Shown in pieces: positions 1 to 13,600 of a stretch of DNA of 64,000 bases. The translations under genes and the position numbers were made by a program. The stretch's first letter is position 1; each line of letters opens with the position of its first letter. The DNA is taken from contig NC_091973.1 of the NCBI RefSeq assembly GCF_036711975.1, positions 3,348,001 to 3,412,000 on the forward strand, given 5' to 3'. The notes under the pieces were generated by a model. The model saw only the letters and a list, made by a program, of their open reading frames with translations. It was not told the origin of the DNA and did not search any database. Source of the DNA: Onthophagus taurus (Eukaryota > Arthropoda > Insecta > Coleoptera > Scarabaeidae).

Positions 1-215
1 GTTTACCTTTCCCGTTTGTCCCAACCCACGGCCCTCGACTCTCGGTTACCAACTTCTCTGACCCCGTTCACCCCCGCACCATTCGACGCGGTTAGAGCCA
101 CTGCCCGAGATCGCCTTTGTTTTGTGCTATTTTCGACCCTAAAGGACCTTAGAGGGGCCCTAACTAACGCAAGAGGCCGCTTTACGACGGCGGCGGTATC
201 GATCGTTTCTGACAA
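1..215 (-). other. GC-rich patch, possible first exon of a gene off the left edge
   Basis: This CpG-rich stretch contrasts with the AT-rich sequence beside it. On the minus strand it has a good splice donor (AAAG followed by GTAAAC) at about position 7, and the frame before it is open for about 70 codons, but that frame has no ATG. The simplest reading is the 5' non-coding exon and promoter of a minus-strand gene whose coding part lies left of the window. This is inference from composition and one splice site. Confidence 0.3.
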
Positions 216-349
216 AAACGAATGGCGATATCCGTTTATCCGACATGCAACAAGTAATACCGATAGACATCAGCTCATTTACGTCAGCTTTATTCTTACA
301 ATTCCTAACGTGAATTTTTTTTTGATATTCGCGAACAATTCACGCTAAG

Positions 350-3287
350 CCGTTCGCTAACAAACTGATCTTATCATGTCAAATAGGTATCTTTAGTTGC
401 CTAATCAGCACTACTGTTTTTCAATGTAATCAACAAAATATTTTGTAATAACTCCAATTTATAGAGATTAAGTTTCTATCGTTTCTCAAGAATAACTTTG
501 TTATTGCAAACCAGTTGATAATAATTCAATGTTATCTAAGCATATCGATATGAGATTATCAAATTGCTCAAATTGAATTCGTAATGAATGAAAAGTGACG
601 AAGCAATTTCAATTTAAGATCTTAAGTAATGACGATATGCAACCTAGTTAGCACACAACAAAACTATTACTTTAAAATGGAGTTGGATTTTTGCAAGGAT
701 ATAGATATGAATAAATGATTTTTGGTCCAGTGAGATATTTATTCTGGCATCGACATATACACAAAATTGTTGTAGAATATGACGAGGAGGATGAATGCGA
801 AAAATTTTATTATGTAGCAGGAACAGTTAAGTCGTAGTATAAAATAAGATTTCTATTGTTTTCTTAAACTACCTACCTCCAAGAATCTTAAGGATCGATT
901 TTAATTTAAGGTTTTAGGTATTTAAGTGACAAAAGTGTATTAGATCAATAAAACGACAAGAAAAATTTTTACATATTATACATACATATAAATTCGACAA
1001 CTAAATACATACATCACATCACTGCTAAGACAAAAAAAAATGTTAGCGCACGTTAGTCGAGGGAGGGGTTGTTTTTAGGTAGTTTTCTGTTATTAAAAAA
1101 AATCAGAACAATGCTTGTCAGAAGAAATGCGTGTTCCGTGCGAAACGTCTGCGAGACATGTTTGTCTTTTTCTATACGAACATGTTTGGCCGCTTACAAT
1201 ATTAAAATAAAGAGATCAAGCTGTCGTTTGTTACAGTCCGAGGCGCCTCCACCTCATTTTCCCTTGGCGGTATTTTTGTTGTATTTTTTACAATAAAATA
1301 CAAGTCCATTACAACTATGCTAATCACTCACAAACTACAATTAAAAAAAATGTATCTAAAAATTAATCTAGAAATGGGTAACGGTTCGTTTACCCATCGT
1401 CGAATCGACGACACACGTGTCAAATCAGCTCGAGAGGAAAAGAAAGACGTAAAAGGAAAACATATTGAATACGGCAGTGAGTTATTATTTTTATTATTCC
1501 GTTTCCGCGAGTGTTTTTTGTTTGTTTAAACCTTTGGCTTATTTATGTACAGACCTACGCGCGCGCGTAGCTCTAATCACCCGGCAAACTAAAACACTGG
1601 GCTCATAGAGATACTTTCAGACTTTCAGAAACTAATGAGGATGTCCGACGCGGATACGCAAATGCGCGGATATGCGGAATCACGGTTAACGGGGAGGGAT
1701 GGGTTGGAGATGATAGAAAGCAAGTTGTTTACGAAACTCTTAAAAATCCTTATACATTATTATCGTTATTTACAGCGTATATACTCGTTACACGTGCAAC
1801 TTAGCAGAATACAACAATATCTATAGGCACTATCTGCACATAGCTAATGTAACACATATCACCAAACTCTCTTCATTCGTGATAACTTTTCCCTATCATA
1901 AAAACTGACTTCGATTTATAACCATTACTTTTTTTTGGGGATTATATTTTCGTCATACTACGCCTATCTAGTATTAATTACAAAAAAATTAATTAAACGC
2001 CACCGAATCCGGAAATTCAATAGTTTTCACGCAAAACGAATTAGGCAAGAAATACAATGCACTTCTTTGGGTAGGACTAACAAAACTTAAATTAACGTTT
2101 TCCTCCTTAAATATTTTATCTTCTTTCTTTCAACCTTCGAACCCATAATTTCAGTACTAACATCTAATCTACGAAGAGGATAATATAAAACCTACAAGAA
2201 CCGGAGCGTTCGGCCGAAACATGCACAGTTCCCGTAGCGGCAGTAAAACGTTTTAAAATGTAGAAACGTTTTGCCGCCAAACGATCACAGTAAATGTCTG
2301 CACAGTGCCGCGTCTGTTCACAGGTAATAATTAATAAACAGGCATATTTTTTTAACAATTGACGCACATTCGTAATTTCGATATTGCCACATAGTTAATT
2401 AATCCATTCTAACATAATTACCAAGATGAAATTAAGAGAATATAAAAACGAAACAAAAAAAACAAATAGAAAATTCAAATAAATAACATTAATAAATATT
2501 TGAAAAAAAATTCGAAAATGTCTTTTCAAATGAAAATTGAGCCGTCTCCTCCTCCGCGGTTTATCAATTAACGCCGGACGAGAGACAAGACAGATAGTCA
2601 ATGTGGGTGTGAGGAACGAAGATCTTGTGCTAAAAGACTTAAATAAAACTAAAATTGACCTAACCGCACAATCGGTTGAGCAAAAAAACCTATACAGGTG
2701 ATTCTGAAAAACTTGTATAAAAAGAATTCCAAGAGAAAATAGGTCGATTCAAATACGAAATTTCAAAGGTTATAAGTTGGGTTAAATCGATCTATTTTAA
2801 GTTTAAAAAAGTGTAATATATTTTAAATTTTTCAGAAACATCTGATATATGTCGGAAAAAATGAATTAAGTGATGACCTGATGAAACATTGAAATTTTCG
2901 ATAAAGCACTAAAGTCACGCGTATATCACATAAACGATACGATCACAAAAAACGATAGATTTTTTGGCAAACGCCGTAAACCAAAAAAAGTTGACCGTTA
3001 CGTCCACGATACAATTCTATTTACTACACGAGTAGTTTATTCATTATAGGATAGAGTATTACAAAAGTGAGAAATGTGTAATACGTCACAAGTAAATCGT
3101 TTGGGATCGCATTTTTTTATTTTGTTTCCTCTTCTCGCTTTGTATTTTTTTCTTTCTTTTTTTTTTGATTTGTTTTACCCCACTTGGAAAATCACAATCT
3201 GCAAAATACAAGATATGTGTGTTGAAACACAATTATTAACTAAACGCCTTAGCCTACGATCACATGGTGAAACGGAGATAGATGGGG
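350..3287. other. AT-rich intergenic stretch, no gene seen
   Basis: I see no coding exon here on either strand. Open frames are short, low in complexity and lack family resemblance. The right part probably holds the 3' untranslated region of the minus-strand DYRK2 gene. A short perfect palindrome of alternating CG (CTACGCGCGCGCGTAG) lies near 1556-1571. Confidence 0.5.
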
Positions 3288-5458
3288 CTACGTAACCGAC
3301 GGCAACTTTCCCGAGTGGTTGCTGTGCTGAGAATGCAGCGTAGCGGACCTCTCATCGCTCAATTGTACCCTTACCACTTTGTTGCTATTAATCAAAGTGT
3401 TCGTTTTGGGGGTACCTCTTGGTGCTGACGATGTACGACAAGGTTCGATCTTTTCGTTTGGTGGTCGTGGTAAACGCCTACGTAGCCACGCGTGTCTCAA
3501 TGCATCGTACGGTGTCATCCGTAATTCCGGGTCCCATTCCAGGCACCGTTTTATGAAATCTAAGAATAAAATATCATCGCATCCTTTCAATACTTTTTTT
3601 AATTCCTTCGAACCCGGTGGTCCGCGCATTTTACCGCGTCTACTTAGACCACCCGTTATCACGGTAGTACCATCGGAAAGCGTCGAAGCAGTACAATAAC
3701 GTGGATACCCTTTCGAACTAATAAAATTTTTGGCTCGTTTTGATTGGTCGAGTAAACGTTGAGGCGGCATTCCCAGCAATTCTATAATGCAAGCTAATTG
3801 ATCTGCTTCGTCTTCGCCAGGAAGTAAAGGAAACCCGGTTAAAAGTTCCGCTAAGATACATCCCAAGGACCACATGTCAATCGGCATACCATATCGAGCT
3901 CCGAGTATAACTTCGGGAGCTCGATAAAAACGCGATTGTATGTAAGTATAAATCCTTTGATTTTCATAGCAGGATGACCCAAAATCGATTACTTTGAGAC
4001 CGCTCCGACCCTGCTGTTTAAGTAGTACATTCTCCGGCTTCATATCACAGTGGATAATTTTGTTACGGTACAACGCCTCCAGGCACTGAAGCAACGAATG
4101 GCTGAATTTGCGCACCAGCTGAAGACTGAAACCCTGAAACTTGTTCTTTTTGATCAGCTCGTACAGATTGATCGAAAGTAGCTCAAACGTGATACACATG
4201 TGGTTGCGGAAAGTGAACGAATCCAACATGTGAATAATGTTCATCGTGTTATCCTTATCTTGTTTACGAAGATGTTCCAAAATGCGGACTTCTTCTTGCG
4301 CTTGCCTATGGAATCGTTTTTCGTTACGTACCATTTTTAGGGCGACGTGCATGTGCGTTTTATGATCGTAGGCTTTTACCACCTGTCCAAACGATCCTTT
4401 ACCGATTACTTTCAGCACCTCGTAGCGATAAGCGACGTGGTCGTGAGGTATGTGGATGTACGATCCCTGTTCATTGTCGTAATCACAGTTGTTTGGATTT
4501 CCTAAAACCATAATTTATTCACATTATACACTGTGTTAATTAATTATCGTACCCGACGTCATCATTTATCGTTGCAAGTATGCAACCAACATCACGGCAT
4601 TCGTATTGCAATACGCAAATCGCGTTATTGGTTGCATACTTGCAATGATGACGTCTGGTACAATAATTAATTAACATACTGCATATTTAGAATATAGAAG
4701 GTATATAAGGCAATGATTCATAAAAATAAAGAATGCATTTTAATAGTAATAAAAGATCGATTTGGAATGTTTATTGAACTAATTGTTTCTGTATAAAGAG
4801 TGATGATATCACACAGGAAACTCCATTGAGTTAAGTTTAACAATATCGATTTTGTTTACGAGAAATAAAAAATATCAGATTCGGAAAATTTTAATTAAAA
4901 AAAAATAAATTCCGATAAATGAAATTTCCTATTGTGTTGGAGTTGATAAAGATTTAAAATGAAAATGTTTTTATCAAGCAACAAGTGGTATACTAAGAAA
5001 TCTGATAGATAAATACCTATAATTCCTGGTCGTTTTTTGGCGTTGGCCCCAATAAAATAAATTTGCGGGTAATTAAATATCTCGTAATGTTCGTAAGGGG
5101 TGAGCTTGTTCATATAGAGTTTCATAACCTGTTCAGGAGTGGCGACCATAGTCTTAGGTTTCTCAGGTTGTTGAAGCTGCTGTGAAGGGCTTGATGTAGA
5201 TCCTTTAATTGCGCGACCAATAACACTTGGAGCAATCATAGTACAACCAGATTGAAGGTCAGGAAGGCCAGGTCCGGAGCCTGTAGAAGTTGTTGGAGGG
5301 CTCTGATCTTTAAGGACAGCCCCAGAGGTGGGTTTTAGGGGCGGTAGTCCACCCTGTATGCTGTCTTGTATAAACGAGTGCGAGGGTGCGTGTACGCTAA
5401 AGGGATGCGTCCGAGACAGGGGCATTTTCGTGCTGTTTACGACGGCTACACTAGACAT
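3288..5458 (-). CDS. Dyrk2: DYRK2-type dual-specificity protein kinase
   Basis: Two coding exons, 5458-5017 and 4501-3288, join in phase (G|GA) to give about 551 residues, close to human DYRK2. The ATG at 5458 (MSSVAVV) is the first in-frame one. The N-terminal third is Ser/Pro-rich and low complexity. It is followed by the DYRK homology box with the NAKKRPG motif. The kinase domain shows the glycine loop GKGSFGQVV, the ATP lysine in VALK (about 203), catalytic HCDMKPEN (Met for the usual Leu; Asp 300), DFG (320-322) and the YTY activation loop, whose second Tyr (about 334) is autophosphorylated on the ribosome in this family. Family role: Ser/Thr kinase of cytosol and nucleus acting in proteostasis and the cell cycle. 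The intron carries a MITE. Class II DYRK identity is firm; a DYRK2/3/4 split cannot be made here. Confidence 0.95.
4535..4675. mobile_element. MITE-like inverted repeat in the DYRK2 intron
   Basis: The ends are long imperfect inverted repeats of roughly 50 bp: GTTAATTAATTATCGTACC at the left and its reverse complement, with a few changes, at the right. Matching internal arms (GCAAGTATGCAACC against GGTTGCATACTTGC) extend the pairing. The 141-bp size and lack of coding capacity fit a non-autonomous DNA transposon. The target duplication is unclear because the ends run into TTAA/TA-rich sequence, so I do not assign a superfamily. Confidence 0.7.
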
Positions 5459-5800
5459 TTCTCCGCGACTCCGGAATCTCTCGAGTTCCACTCGTCACCA
5501 TCGTTCTAAAGACATCCAAGACCGTATACGACACGCACCACTAACACTATGAGGACCGAACCTCGAAGCGAGGACTGTTGTTCATGTTTCTGATACAACC
5601 AGGACCACGCGCATTGTCCACCGTTACACCGACAGCACGAACGATAGACCGTTTAATTTATAAACATTGCTTTTATAACAAAGAAATGTGATCTTTCGAC
5701 GGCCATGTTTTATCTAACATTAGTTCAATGTACCGTCACAGTAGCGCCACGCGTCGCCCGGCTACCTGTCAAAAACCTCTAGGAACCGAGGATTTACGAA
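5459..5800 (-). promoter_or_regulatory. Probable DYRK2 5' untranslated region and promoter
   Basis: The sequence just upstream of the DYRK2 ATG is GC- and CpG-rich for about 300 bp in an otherwise AT-rich neighbourhood. This is typical of an insect housekeeping promoter. No TATA box is evident. The assignment rests only on position and composition. Confidence 0.4.
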
Positions 5801-5819
5801 AATATCCGAATTGAACTGT

Positions 5820-7607
5820 CTTATTATCATTTTTTTTATTTTTAAGTAAATAAGGAACTTTACATCTTAAAACTTATTTATTTACACAAAATCAATATTA
5901 CCGAATCAATTTCAAAAACTTATATCTATTAATTTTTCAAAATAAGTATTGAATTTATTAATTTATAACAAATAATCATAGAACCGAGAATATTTAAGTT
6001 TCAAAAGTATTACTATAATGGACATTTTATGCGAGTTTAGAAGACCTACTTGAGTTATCTGGCGGAGTCTCAATGTGCTGCAGTTTTGCAAGAAATTAAA
6101 TTCTACCTTCCGCCCCTACAGCAATTCTGGTGGTGTAGATAAACAGGGTTCATTGTTTAAAGTACTCCCAGGTTACTACATTATCTGCTTCTTGTCAAAA
6201 TAAATCCTAAATTTACAATTTAAAACGGCGAAAATTCAAATATTTATACCCCCGCTCCTACGTCAAATTTGATGATGCAAATAAACATTAATTATCTTAA
6301 AGACGCTGACAATTTAAATATTTATCTCTCCAAATGTATTGCAAATCTGATGGTGAGAATAGTTCCAGAGAGCCTCCTCGAATTATCTAGAGTGTTACAG
6401 TTCCTAGTTCTTAAGAAAATGAATTCTAAGTTTACTACTAGAAACGAAGTATTTTCAAAAATTCACTTCTCTGCTTCTACGTAAGTCGAATATGCACGGA
6501 GTGTACTAGAAAACCTATTCGATTGCTCTAGGATAATCCTAGATTACTGCAGTGTTTGATTCTTGAGAAAATAAATTCTGCGTTTTCAATCAAAAACCTC
6601 GATACTTATAAAATTAGCCTCGTTGTTGTACCTGGTTTATTGTTCCAGATGTGCGCTACACTCAAGTCTCGCGATCCTTTCTTCCGCTCATCTTCAGAGA
6701 TCTATTTTGGGATCTTTCATGTATACATCCCAAAGACGTTTACTTATTAAATATTCAATTAATAATTAATAAATACTAATTAATATAGCTACTATAGAAA
6801 GTAGAATCGCAAAATAGAACGATTAGATATAATGAAGCTAAAAGGGTTGTTAATGATGGGATCATAAAATAGGTGGGTAATAAATAAAACAAATTTGTAA
6901 CATTTAAACTTGTATAATCAACAAGTTCCGTAATATGTATGCATAGCAAACAAAAAAAATCTGGTTCTCAGTGAATTGGACGTTTTGAACGCCGGGGCAC
7001 CATTTTGTACGTTATTTTACATATATAATATATAATTTTATCTCTCTCTTGTATATGTATACGTATTTTGAATATATATATTTATATAAACTCTTGAAAA
7101 TTTTAACAGTATATCACATGTTTTTACAATCTACTTGAAAAAAATCGGAAGGCGTACTTTGAGTGTTTTTATTAATATCACTATAGAAAGTAGTGGACCT
7201 TTTTGCGATAAGGCACGGAGGATCCGGGGTACATCATACGTACCACATTTTAATACTCGTTTTTTTATGACAATCGAAAATGTCACTGTGCGTTATGGTA
7301 ACAAAACCCCGTCGCGGCATGAGGGAGACGGGGATCCTAAGCGTACGCAGCGGCGAGATTCATAATGTATGCAATATGAGCCCACGGAGTAAGTACTCGA
7401 AAAGCCTGTCATAGGGGGAGCCGAATCTCGCCTCAGGATACGCAACTAATCTCTAAAATACTAGATTAAAATACAATTGCTTTCAAACTACGGAGACATT
7501 CAATATTTCCTAGAAATAATTCGTACTGCTACACTCCTCGGTTTAGAAAAGAAAAAAATAAGAAAGAAAATCTTGGCCACATTCGATTTCGAATCCCGTC
7601 AACGGCA
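5820..7607. other. Non-coding stretch with a degenerate repeat
   Basis: No coding exon is seen. Between about 6030 and 6600 a diverged motif recurs about four times: a variant of CTGCAGTT followed by CTTGAGAAAATAAATTCTGAG, near 6075, 6180, 6400 and 6550. The copies are unevenly spaced, so this looks like an eroded repeat family and not a clean tandem array. The last few hundred bases before 7608 probably include the Mitf 3' untranslated region. Confidence 0.35.
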
Positions 7608-10600
7608 TCACGCGATCATATCTATGTCCAGGGTGTCGCCGTCGACGGGATCGATGTGGCTCGTTGGCGTTGGCAGCCTTGGTTCCAGCAGAATCGAGTC
7701 GGATACAGCACCTCCACGATCCGGGGAGGACAACAAAGGATCGCAATGTAATGGGTGAGGTGAAGACAACATTGGATCACCATTTACTCCATTTACAGGA
7801 TGATCATCATCGTCCATTAATTCATCCATTCCAGATAAACCAAGCGTTGCGTCTGTTATTACATCTGGCATCTAAAAAAGAAATCAAAAAAATCGATTTG
7901 TTTTTATGCCGATTTAAAATATCTTACCTTTGGGTTAGGCTCAGTTAATAGATGTATAGAAGACATAATAGCCGCGGTTGGATTTTGCACTTTAGAATAG
8001 GAACCATTTGTGTAAAGCGACGAACTGGACGTGGATCCGTGCCAGGTGAAGTCCGACACGGGTAAACCATGAGATTTTGCTTGACGTTCTAATTCCTGGA
8101 AGAGTAGCTCATGAATAAACGATTAACTCCAAGAACAAATTCAAGGTAAAACCCTCAGAATTATAAATAATTTTTAATTAATTTTAATAATACTGTTAAT
8201 ACATGACCCTTATGTAATCTGCATAAAATTTTTTATTAATGTATTAAAAAAAAGAGTCAAATTCATTCCTTCTCTTAGTCATAATATGATAATTGCAGTA
8301 TATTTATGTAATCATTATTATTTACGACCAGGTATACTGAGAATTACCGAAGAAATTTTGTTTACTTAAAATCACAAATAAAAATTTGGGTATCACTTAG
8401 TAGATTCTTTATCTGTTTTGTTTGTGAGATGAAATTTCTTTTTTGAAATGTGTTTAGTGTAAATTTACGTTAATGATGATAAAAGACTACGTGCCATTAT
8501 TTTTTTGTTGTGATAAGTAATCTTGATATACATGAAACAATGACGTACAATTGTTTACTTTATTTTTACGCAATTTTCTTCATCTTGCTTATTTGTATAC
8601 TTAGTTATTTACGTAAAAAAGGTTATATTATTAAGATAAATATTACTTTGTGTGTCCAAATACGCATCGTTACGTAAACGGTACTTAAGGATCGTTTTCC
8701 CGCTTGTTTCTAAATTTCATTTCGCATTAAAGTGTAGTGGTCTTATTTCAAATTAATACTAAACAGATTCAATTAGCACGAATAAACATAACCGCGTATA
8801 CCGCACAAGGCGTTTACTCATTTATCGGGTTTATGATTAAATTATTATGGTTCTATGAAATCTTACAAGAAATTAAAAAGTAAAAAGAGTTACTTTTGAG
8901 GTTACCGTGTTGAATTATTTAATTTTAAAACCAAACCCTGAAACGAAACGAAACGAAATGAATATGACCTGTATTTAAATTACCTGTATTCTTTGTTGCA
9001 AACGTCTATTGACAAGCTCGACTTGTTTTTGTCTGGCTTCGTTTTGTCTAAGCCTTTGGATCTCGTTCTTAAGGCACTTGATGTACTCCACGGAAGACTT
9101 TAAGATGGTACCCTTGTTCGGTCGGACATCCCGTACGATCTCGAAGTATGGGTCGTTGTTCTTTGGCAAAAGGGTGCCGAGCTCCTTGATACGATCGTTA
9201 ATGTTGAACCTTCGCCTTCGTTCGACTGAAAACGACAACAGCGGCCGTTTAGAAAGTGTGTGGTTGAAAATCGCGGTCACCGAATCCGCTCGAACTCACT
9301 CATGTTATGGTTGTCCTTCTTTTGTCGATCTTTGGCCAGGGCGTGCAGCTCCGCATCGGTGTATATCGCTGGTTCATTTTTGATATTCAACTCGGTGGAA
9401 GTCAACGAGTTATCGGACGTTTTGAAACCGTCTGACGCGAGCGAACTAGATTCCAGCGACAGTAGGTCATCCAGTAGGTCCTCGGCCTGCAAAAGAAACA
9501 ACCAAAAAAAATTCGGGTGAACATTTTTTTATTCAATTATTTATGAAACTTAACATTATGAGCACGTACATTTAATATCTATGAAAATTATATATTAGCA
9601 CGTCATGGTTCGGTACATGAGTGCTATTTTTGAACTTGTTTGCTTCTTAAAAACGCAAAGACTAAAAAATAATTCACGCAATATTTTTCTAAGTCTATTC
9701 TTCAAGACATAATCCAGATATTTTAAGTTAAGAGATTATCAGAGTTTCTTTTCAGCATCAGTGTAAATATTTTTTCAATATTTGTTTTTGTCCAAGTTAA
9801 AATGAAGTGTTTATTAATCTGATGAAAGTATGAAATAATCTTAACTAGATTTAAATCGCGTTATGTAACAAAATAATCCTGACTAGACCCGAAAGATAAG
9901 AAGGTATTAAAATATTACATCTATATTTTGTTAAGGATTTTGAAAAATCTCTATAAATCTTGCTCCACGTTCTTCATATCGATATGAGTTTTCGTTTGAA
10001 ATTTTATTTTCTTAAATAATTAAGATGTTTGATGTACAAGTTTGGAGTGCAGGCGACAACACCTCAAGTGCGTCACCTGCTATCAGCGTTAGATAAAGAC
10101 GATTATGAAATTTAAATACAGTAAATCAGAGACTTGATATATTTACGACCGAGTTAGCGTTTAAATAGAGCCTAAAATTTCGTGGCGCTCCGCTTCGGTT
10201 TTCGATTGATTTTTTTATCTAGAAACGTGCAGCCTCTTCTCTGAAAACGTGTCTCGCCACGTAAAAAATGTCGATCAATAATTGATAACAAATGTTTATG
10301 ATTTAAAAAGAAAATCTATAATCTATTACGTTAGGGTCAATTGATTCCCGTCTCATTACCCCAGTCAATACTGTCACTGATTATGTCGCTGGGACGTTGA
10401 TTTTTATTAATAACGTTTTAGAATGATTTCAAGGTTTTTTTTCAGATGCGATCAAACTTCAATTCAAGGATTTCTCGTTATGGGAGATAACTACAAATAG
10501 TATTTTTAAAGTGAAGACGCAATAAATAGAATAAATTCTTTTGTCTTTTCTTTTATATGTAAGATGTGTTTTTTTCAGGGGATTATTGACACATTTGGTT

Positions 10601-13600
10601 ACTTTCGTAATTTTTACTCGCACTCAAGGCCTGAAATAGTACTTTTACTATTAACAAATCATCATGAATTGATTAATCTACACTCAACAAGTAAAATTTT
10701 GTGATAGCACAGATTAAAAAATATTTAAAATTTTGAAGTGTCCATTCATGAAAAAAAAATGTTATCTATCAATTAATGTTCCCATAAAAATAATACAAGG
10801 AATTTATATGCTAATTCAACACGAATTTAAATCGAAATTGATGTAGTGACTAAAGAATGTGGCAATAATTAAATTAAAAATAAAAAAATGTCACAATTAA
10901 TATATTTCGTACGAAAATGAATCATTTTTTTTGTATTTTGTAAATGAAAAAGTGGCTGAATCCGGTTACATAATTTCAATGCGTACATTATTAAACGAAG
11001 AACTCATAGAAAACGCCGCTCATAAAATGTTATTTTTTTGTGTAAATTGTGATTCACTTAGCTCTATTACAACACACTCAAAGTCGAGAAATTAACCGTG
11101 CATTTGTGGCAATTGTAACAATAACGCCATAAAGCGTCGTTCATTCAAAAGGTTTTATCTTGGAGATAAAGGTTATTTTTCAAGTTAATTACTGGGTTAG
11201 GACGTAGATTCAGTATCGGAGAAATGATTAGGATAAACGACCAAAAAAATAATTGGGAGAGAATTTTTATTTAAAACACTTTTTTTAGTTTATGACATTT
11301 AGGTGATTGGGCCAAAACCGGCTCGGGTACAATTCATCGGTTAATTGGCCGAAGTGAAAACTGGGTTATTCCCCGTGTTTTAAATACCTAATGTATTAAC
11401 ATGAATTGATATTGCAAGAGAAAAAAAAGATAGGAAAAGCGTGTTTTAAATTCACCTTGAATTATGAACATTTCTGCTTAAATCGATTCTTATATAACTT
11501 GATTTTATTGTTTTTCAAAACCGAATCTGTCGTTAGGTCCTCGAAACGTGCTAACGAGGGCGCCGCTCAATTACGTTTAGTTGTTCTTCTCTGACCGCGA
11601 ATTACTTGTTCAAACAAAACGGATGAGAGAAATCATCGTAAATTGCAACGGCGTTGGAGTCTGAGTTCTCTAGATACCCTCTTGAATGAAAATCCTCCAA
11701 GGCTGAGGTGCGCGCGACGTAACCGGCTAATTGCTTCGACGAGTAACAATAAGGAAGTGTATCGCAATAAATATCGATGTTATAATTTTCGAGTCGACCC
11801 GCTCAAGGTTGGAAAAATAACTTAGGAAAAACTGTATAGTAAACTAACTATTATTTACCTTTCGTCTTCTAGTTATTATATTATAAACCGGCATCTTAAC
11901 AAAAACACTTAAAAAAAACTTATTTAAAATTTATTAAAAAAATTAATCTTCCTCCTCCAACGTTTCTATCCAATTCCTTTCCAAATTAATTAATCAAGTT
12001 AACTTTTAATTATTTAGTGAGTTTTTAAAACGCGCACAACGTGGTTTACAGCGAGACGCGTACAGCGCTACTAAAACGGCGTCGTGCTGTTTGCGGGTAC
12101 AACAAACGGATAAATAGCTGCTCGCCGACAATTAAGTCAATTTTAAACAGGTGGTTCGATATCGCGCGCTCGGGAAACGTCGACTCGACGCGCTCGACCG
12201 CGATCGACAACTACCAAAACGTGTCACACGCGACTTGACCCGCTCAGATTTCTACCAACCGACCATCCAGATAATATACCCAACAATAAATCCAACCATT
12301 ATTACCTTATCTTATTATTACTATACATTTATTTTTTTACTTCGATAACATTTCAGTAGCCTAAACACTAATATAAAAAGCGTGGGAAAATCATTTTAAA
12401 TAATATTAATCATTTCATATAGATGCTTATCTATTTATATCGAGTGGTGCTTAGAATAATTATAACAATTTTTAAATTACAAGTAATTATTCTACGGTTT
12501 TACCGGTTTCGATACTTAATACGCGTCATCTTCAGGAAAAATTAATTATTAAGCTTTAAATTTTATTTCATTCAAAAAAACTAATCAATACATTTACTGA
12601 AACACTGTTCCAACGGATTAATGGAAGTGCTAAAAAGATGAAATATACATATAGAAATATGACTGTAAGATTTAGAAGTTGGCAAAAAGCATAGAAATAA
12701 GACAAGATATAGCCATTATAAGGAGCCAATCCTCTCAGAGTACATCAAGATCCAGAGATTGCAATGGACCTGAAGTATATGTGACAATATATATAGAAGA
12801 ATATATACAAGAAGCGAGATGTAACAATCGGTGGAGCCGAGCCGTTGAAGACAAATCACAGAAAACGCGATTATGGATGGAAGAAAAATGACTTTAAGGT
12901 TTCTGAACCCAGAAAAGGCTTTCGATAGGGGATCTAGGAGTAAGTTATTTACAACTGCAAATAATTACTTAAAATCAACAAAATCTGCAAAAAAACCTGG
13001 ATTATTTATAATAACCGAGATTATTTCTTATATTACGAATACAACTTGGGGCGGCCGACGTCTTCGAAGTCGGCCGAGATTATTTGTTCCATAAAGTTGT
13101 TAATAGTAAAACCAACCCAACCCAAGTATTGTTAGTGATAGAAGAAGTAATCTCAAGCCGCACCAAGTAGTGTCATTAATGATACTTTGAGCGGCCGACG
13201 TCTTCCAAGACAGCCGAGATTATTTCTTATATCACTAACAATACTTGGGTTGGGTTGGGTTGGTTTCACTACCGCAATAAGTAGTGTCATTAACGATACT
13301 TTGAACGGCCGACGTCTTCGAAGGCAGTCGAGATTATTTCTTATATCACGAATACAACTTGGGGCGGCCGACGTCTTCGAAGTCGGCCGAGATTATTTGT
13401 TCCATAAAGTTGTTAATAGTAAAACCAACCCAACCCAAGTATTATTAGTGATATAAGAAGTAATCTCGGCCGACACCGAAGACGTCGGCCGCACCAAGTA
13501 GTGTCATTAACGATACTTTGAGCGGCCGACGTCTTCCAAGACAGCCGAGGTTATTTCTTATATCACTAACAATACTTGGGTTGGGTTGGTTTCACTACCG

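Noticed and set aside
12480-12540. GGTTTTACCGGTTTCGATACTTAA-like stretch as an element end
   Set aside because: It recalls motifs seen at ends of insect repeats, but I found no partner end or target duplication.
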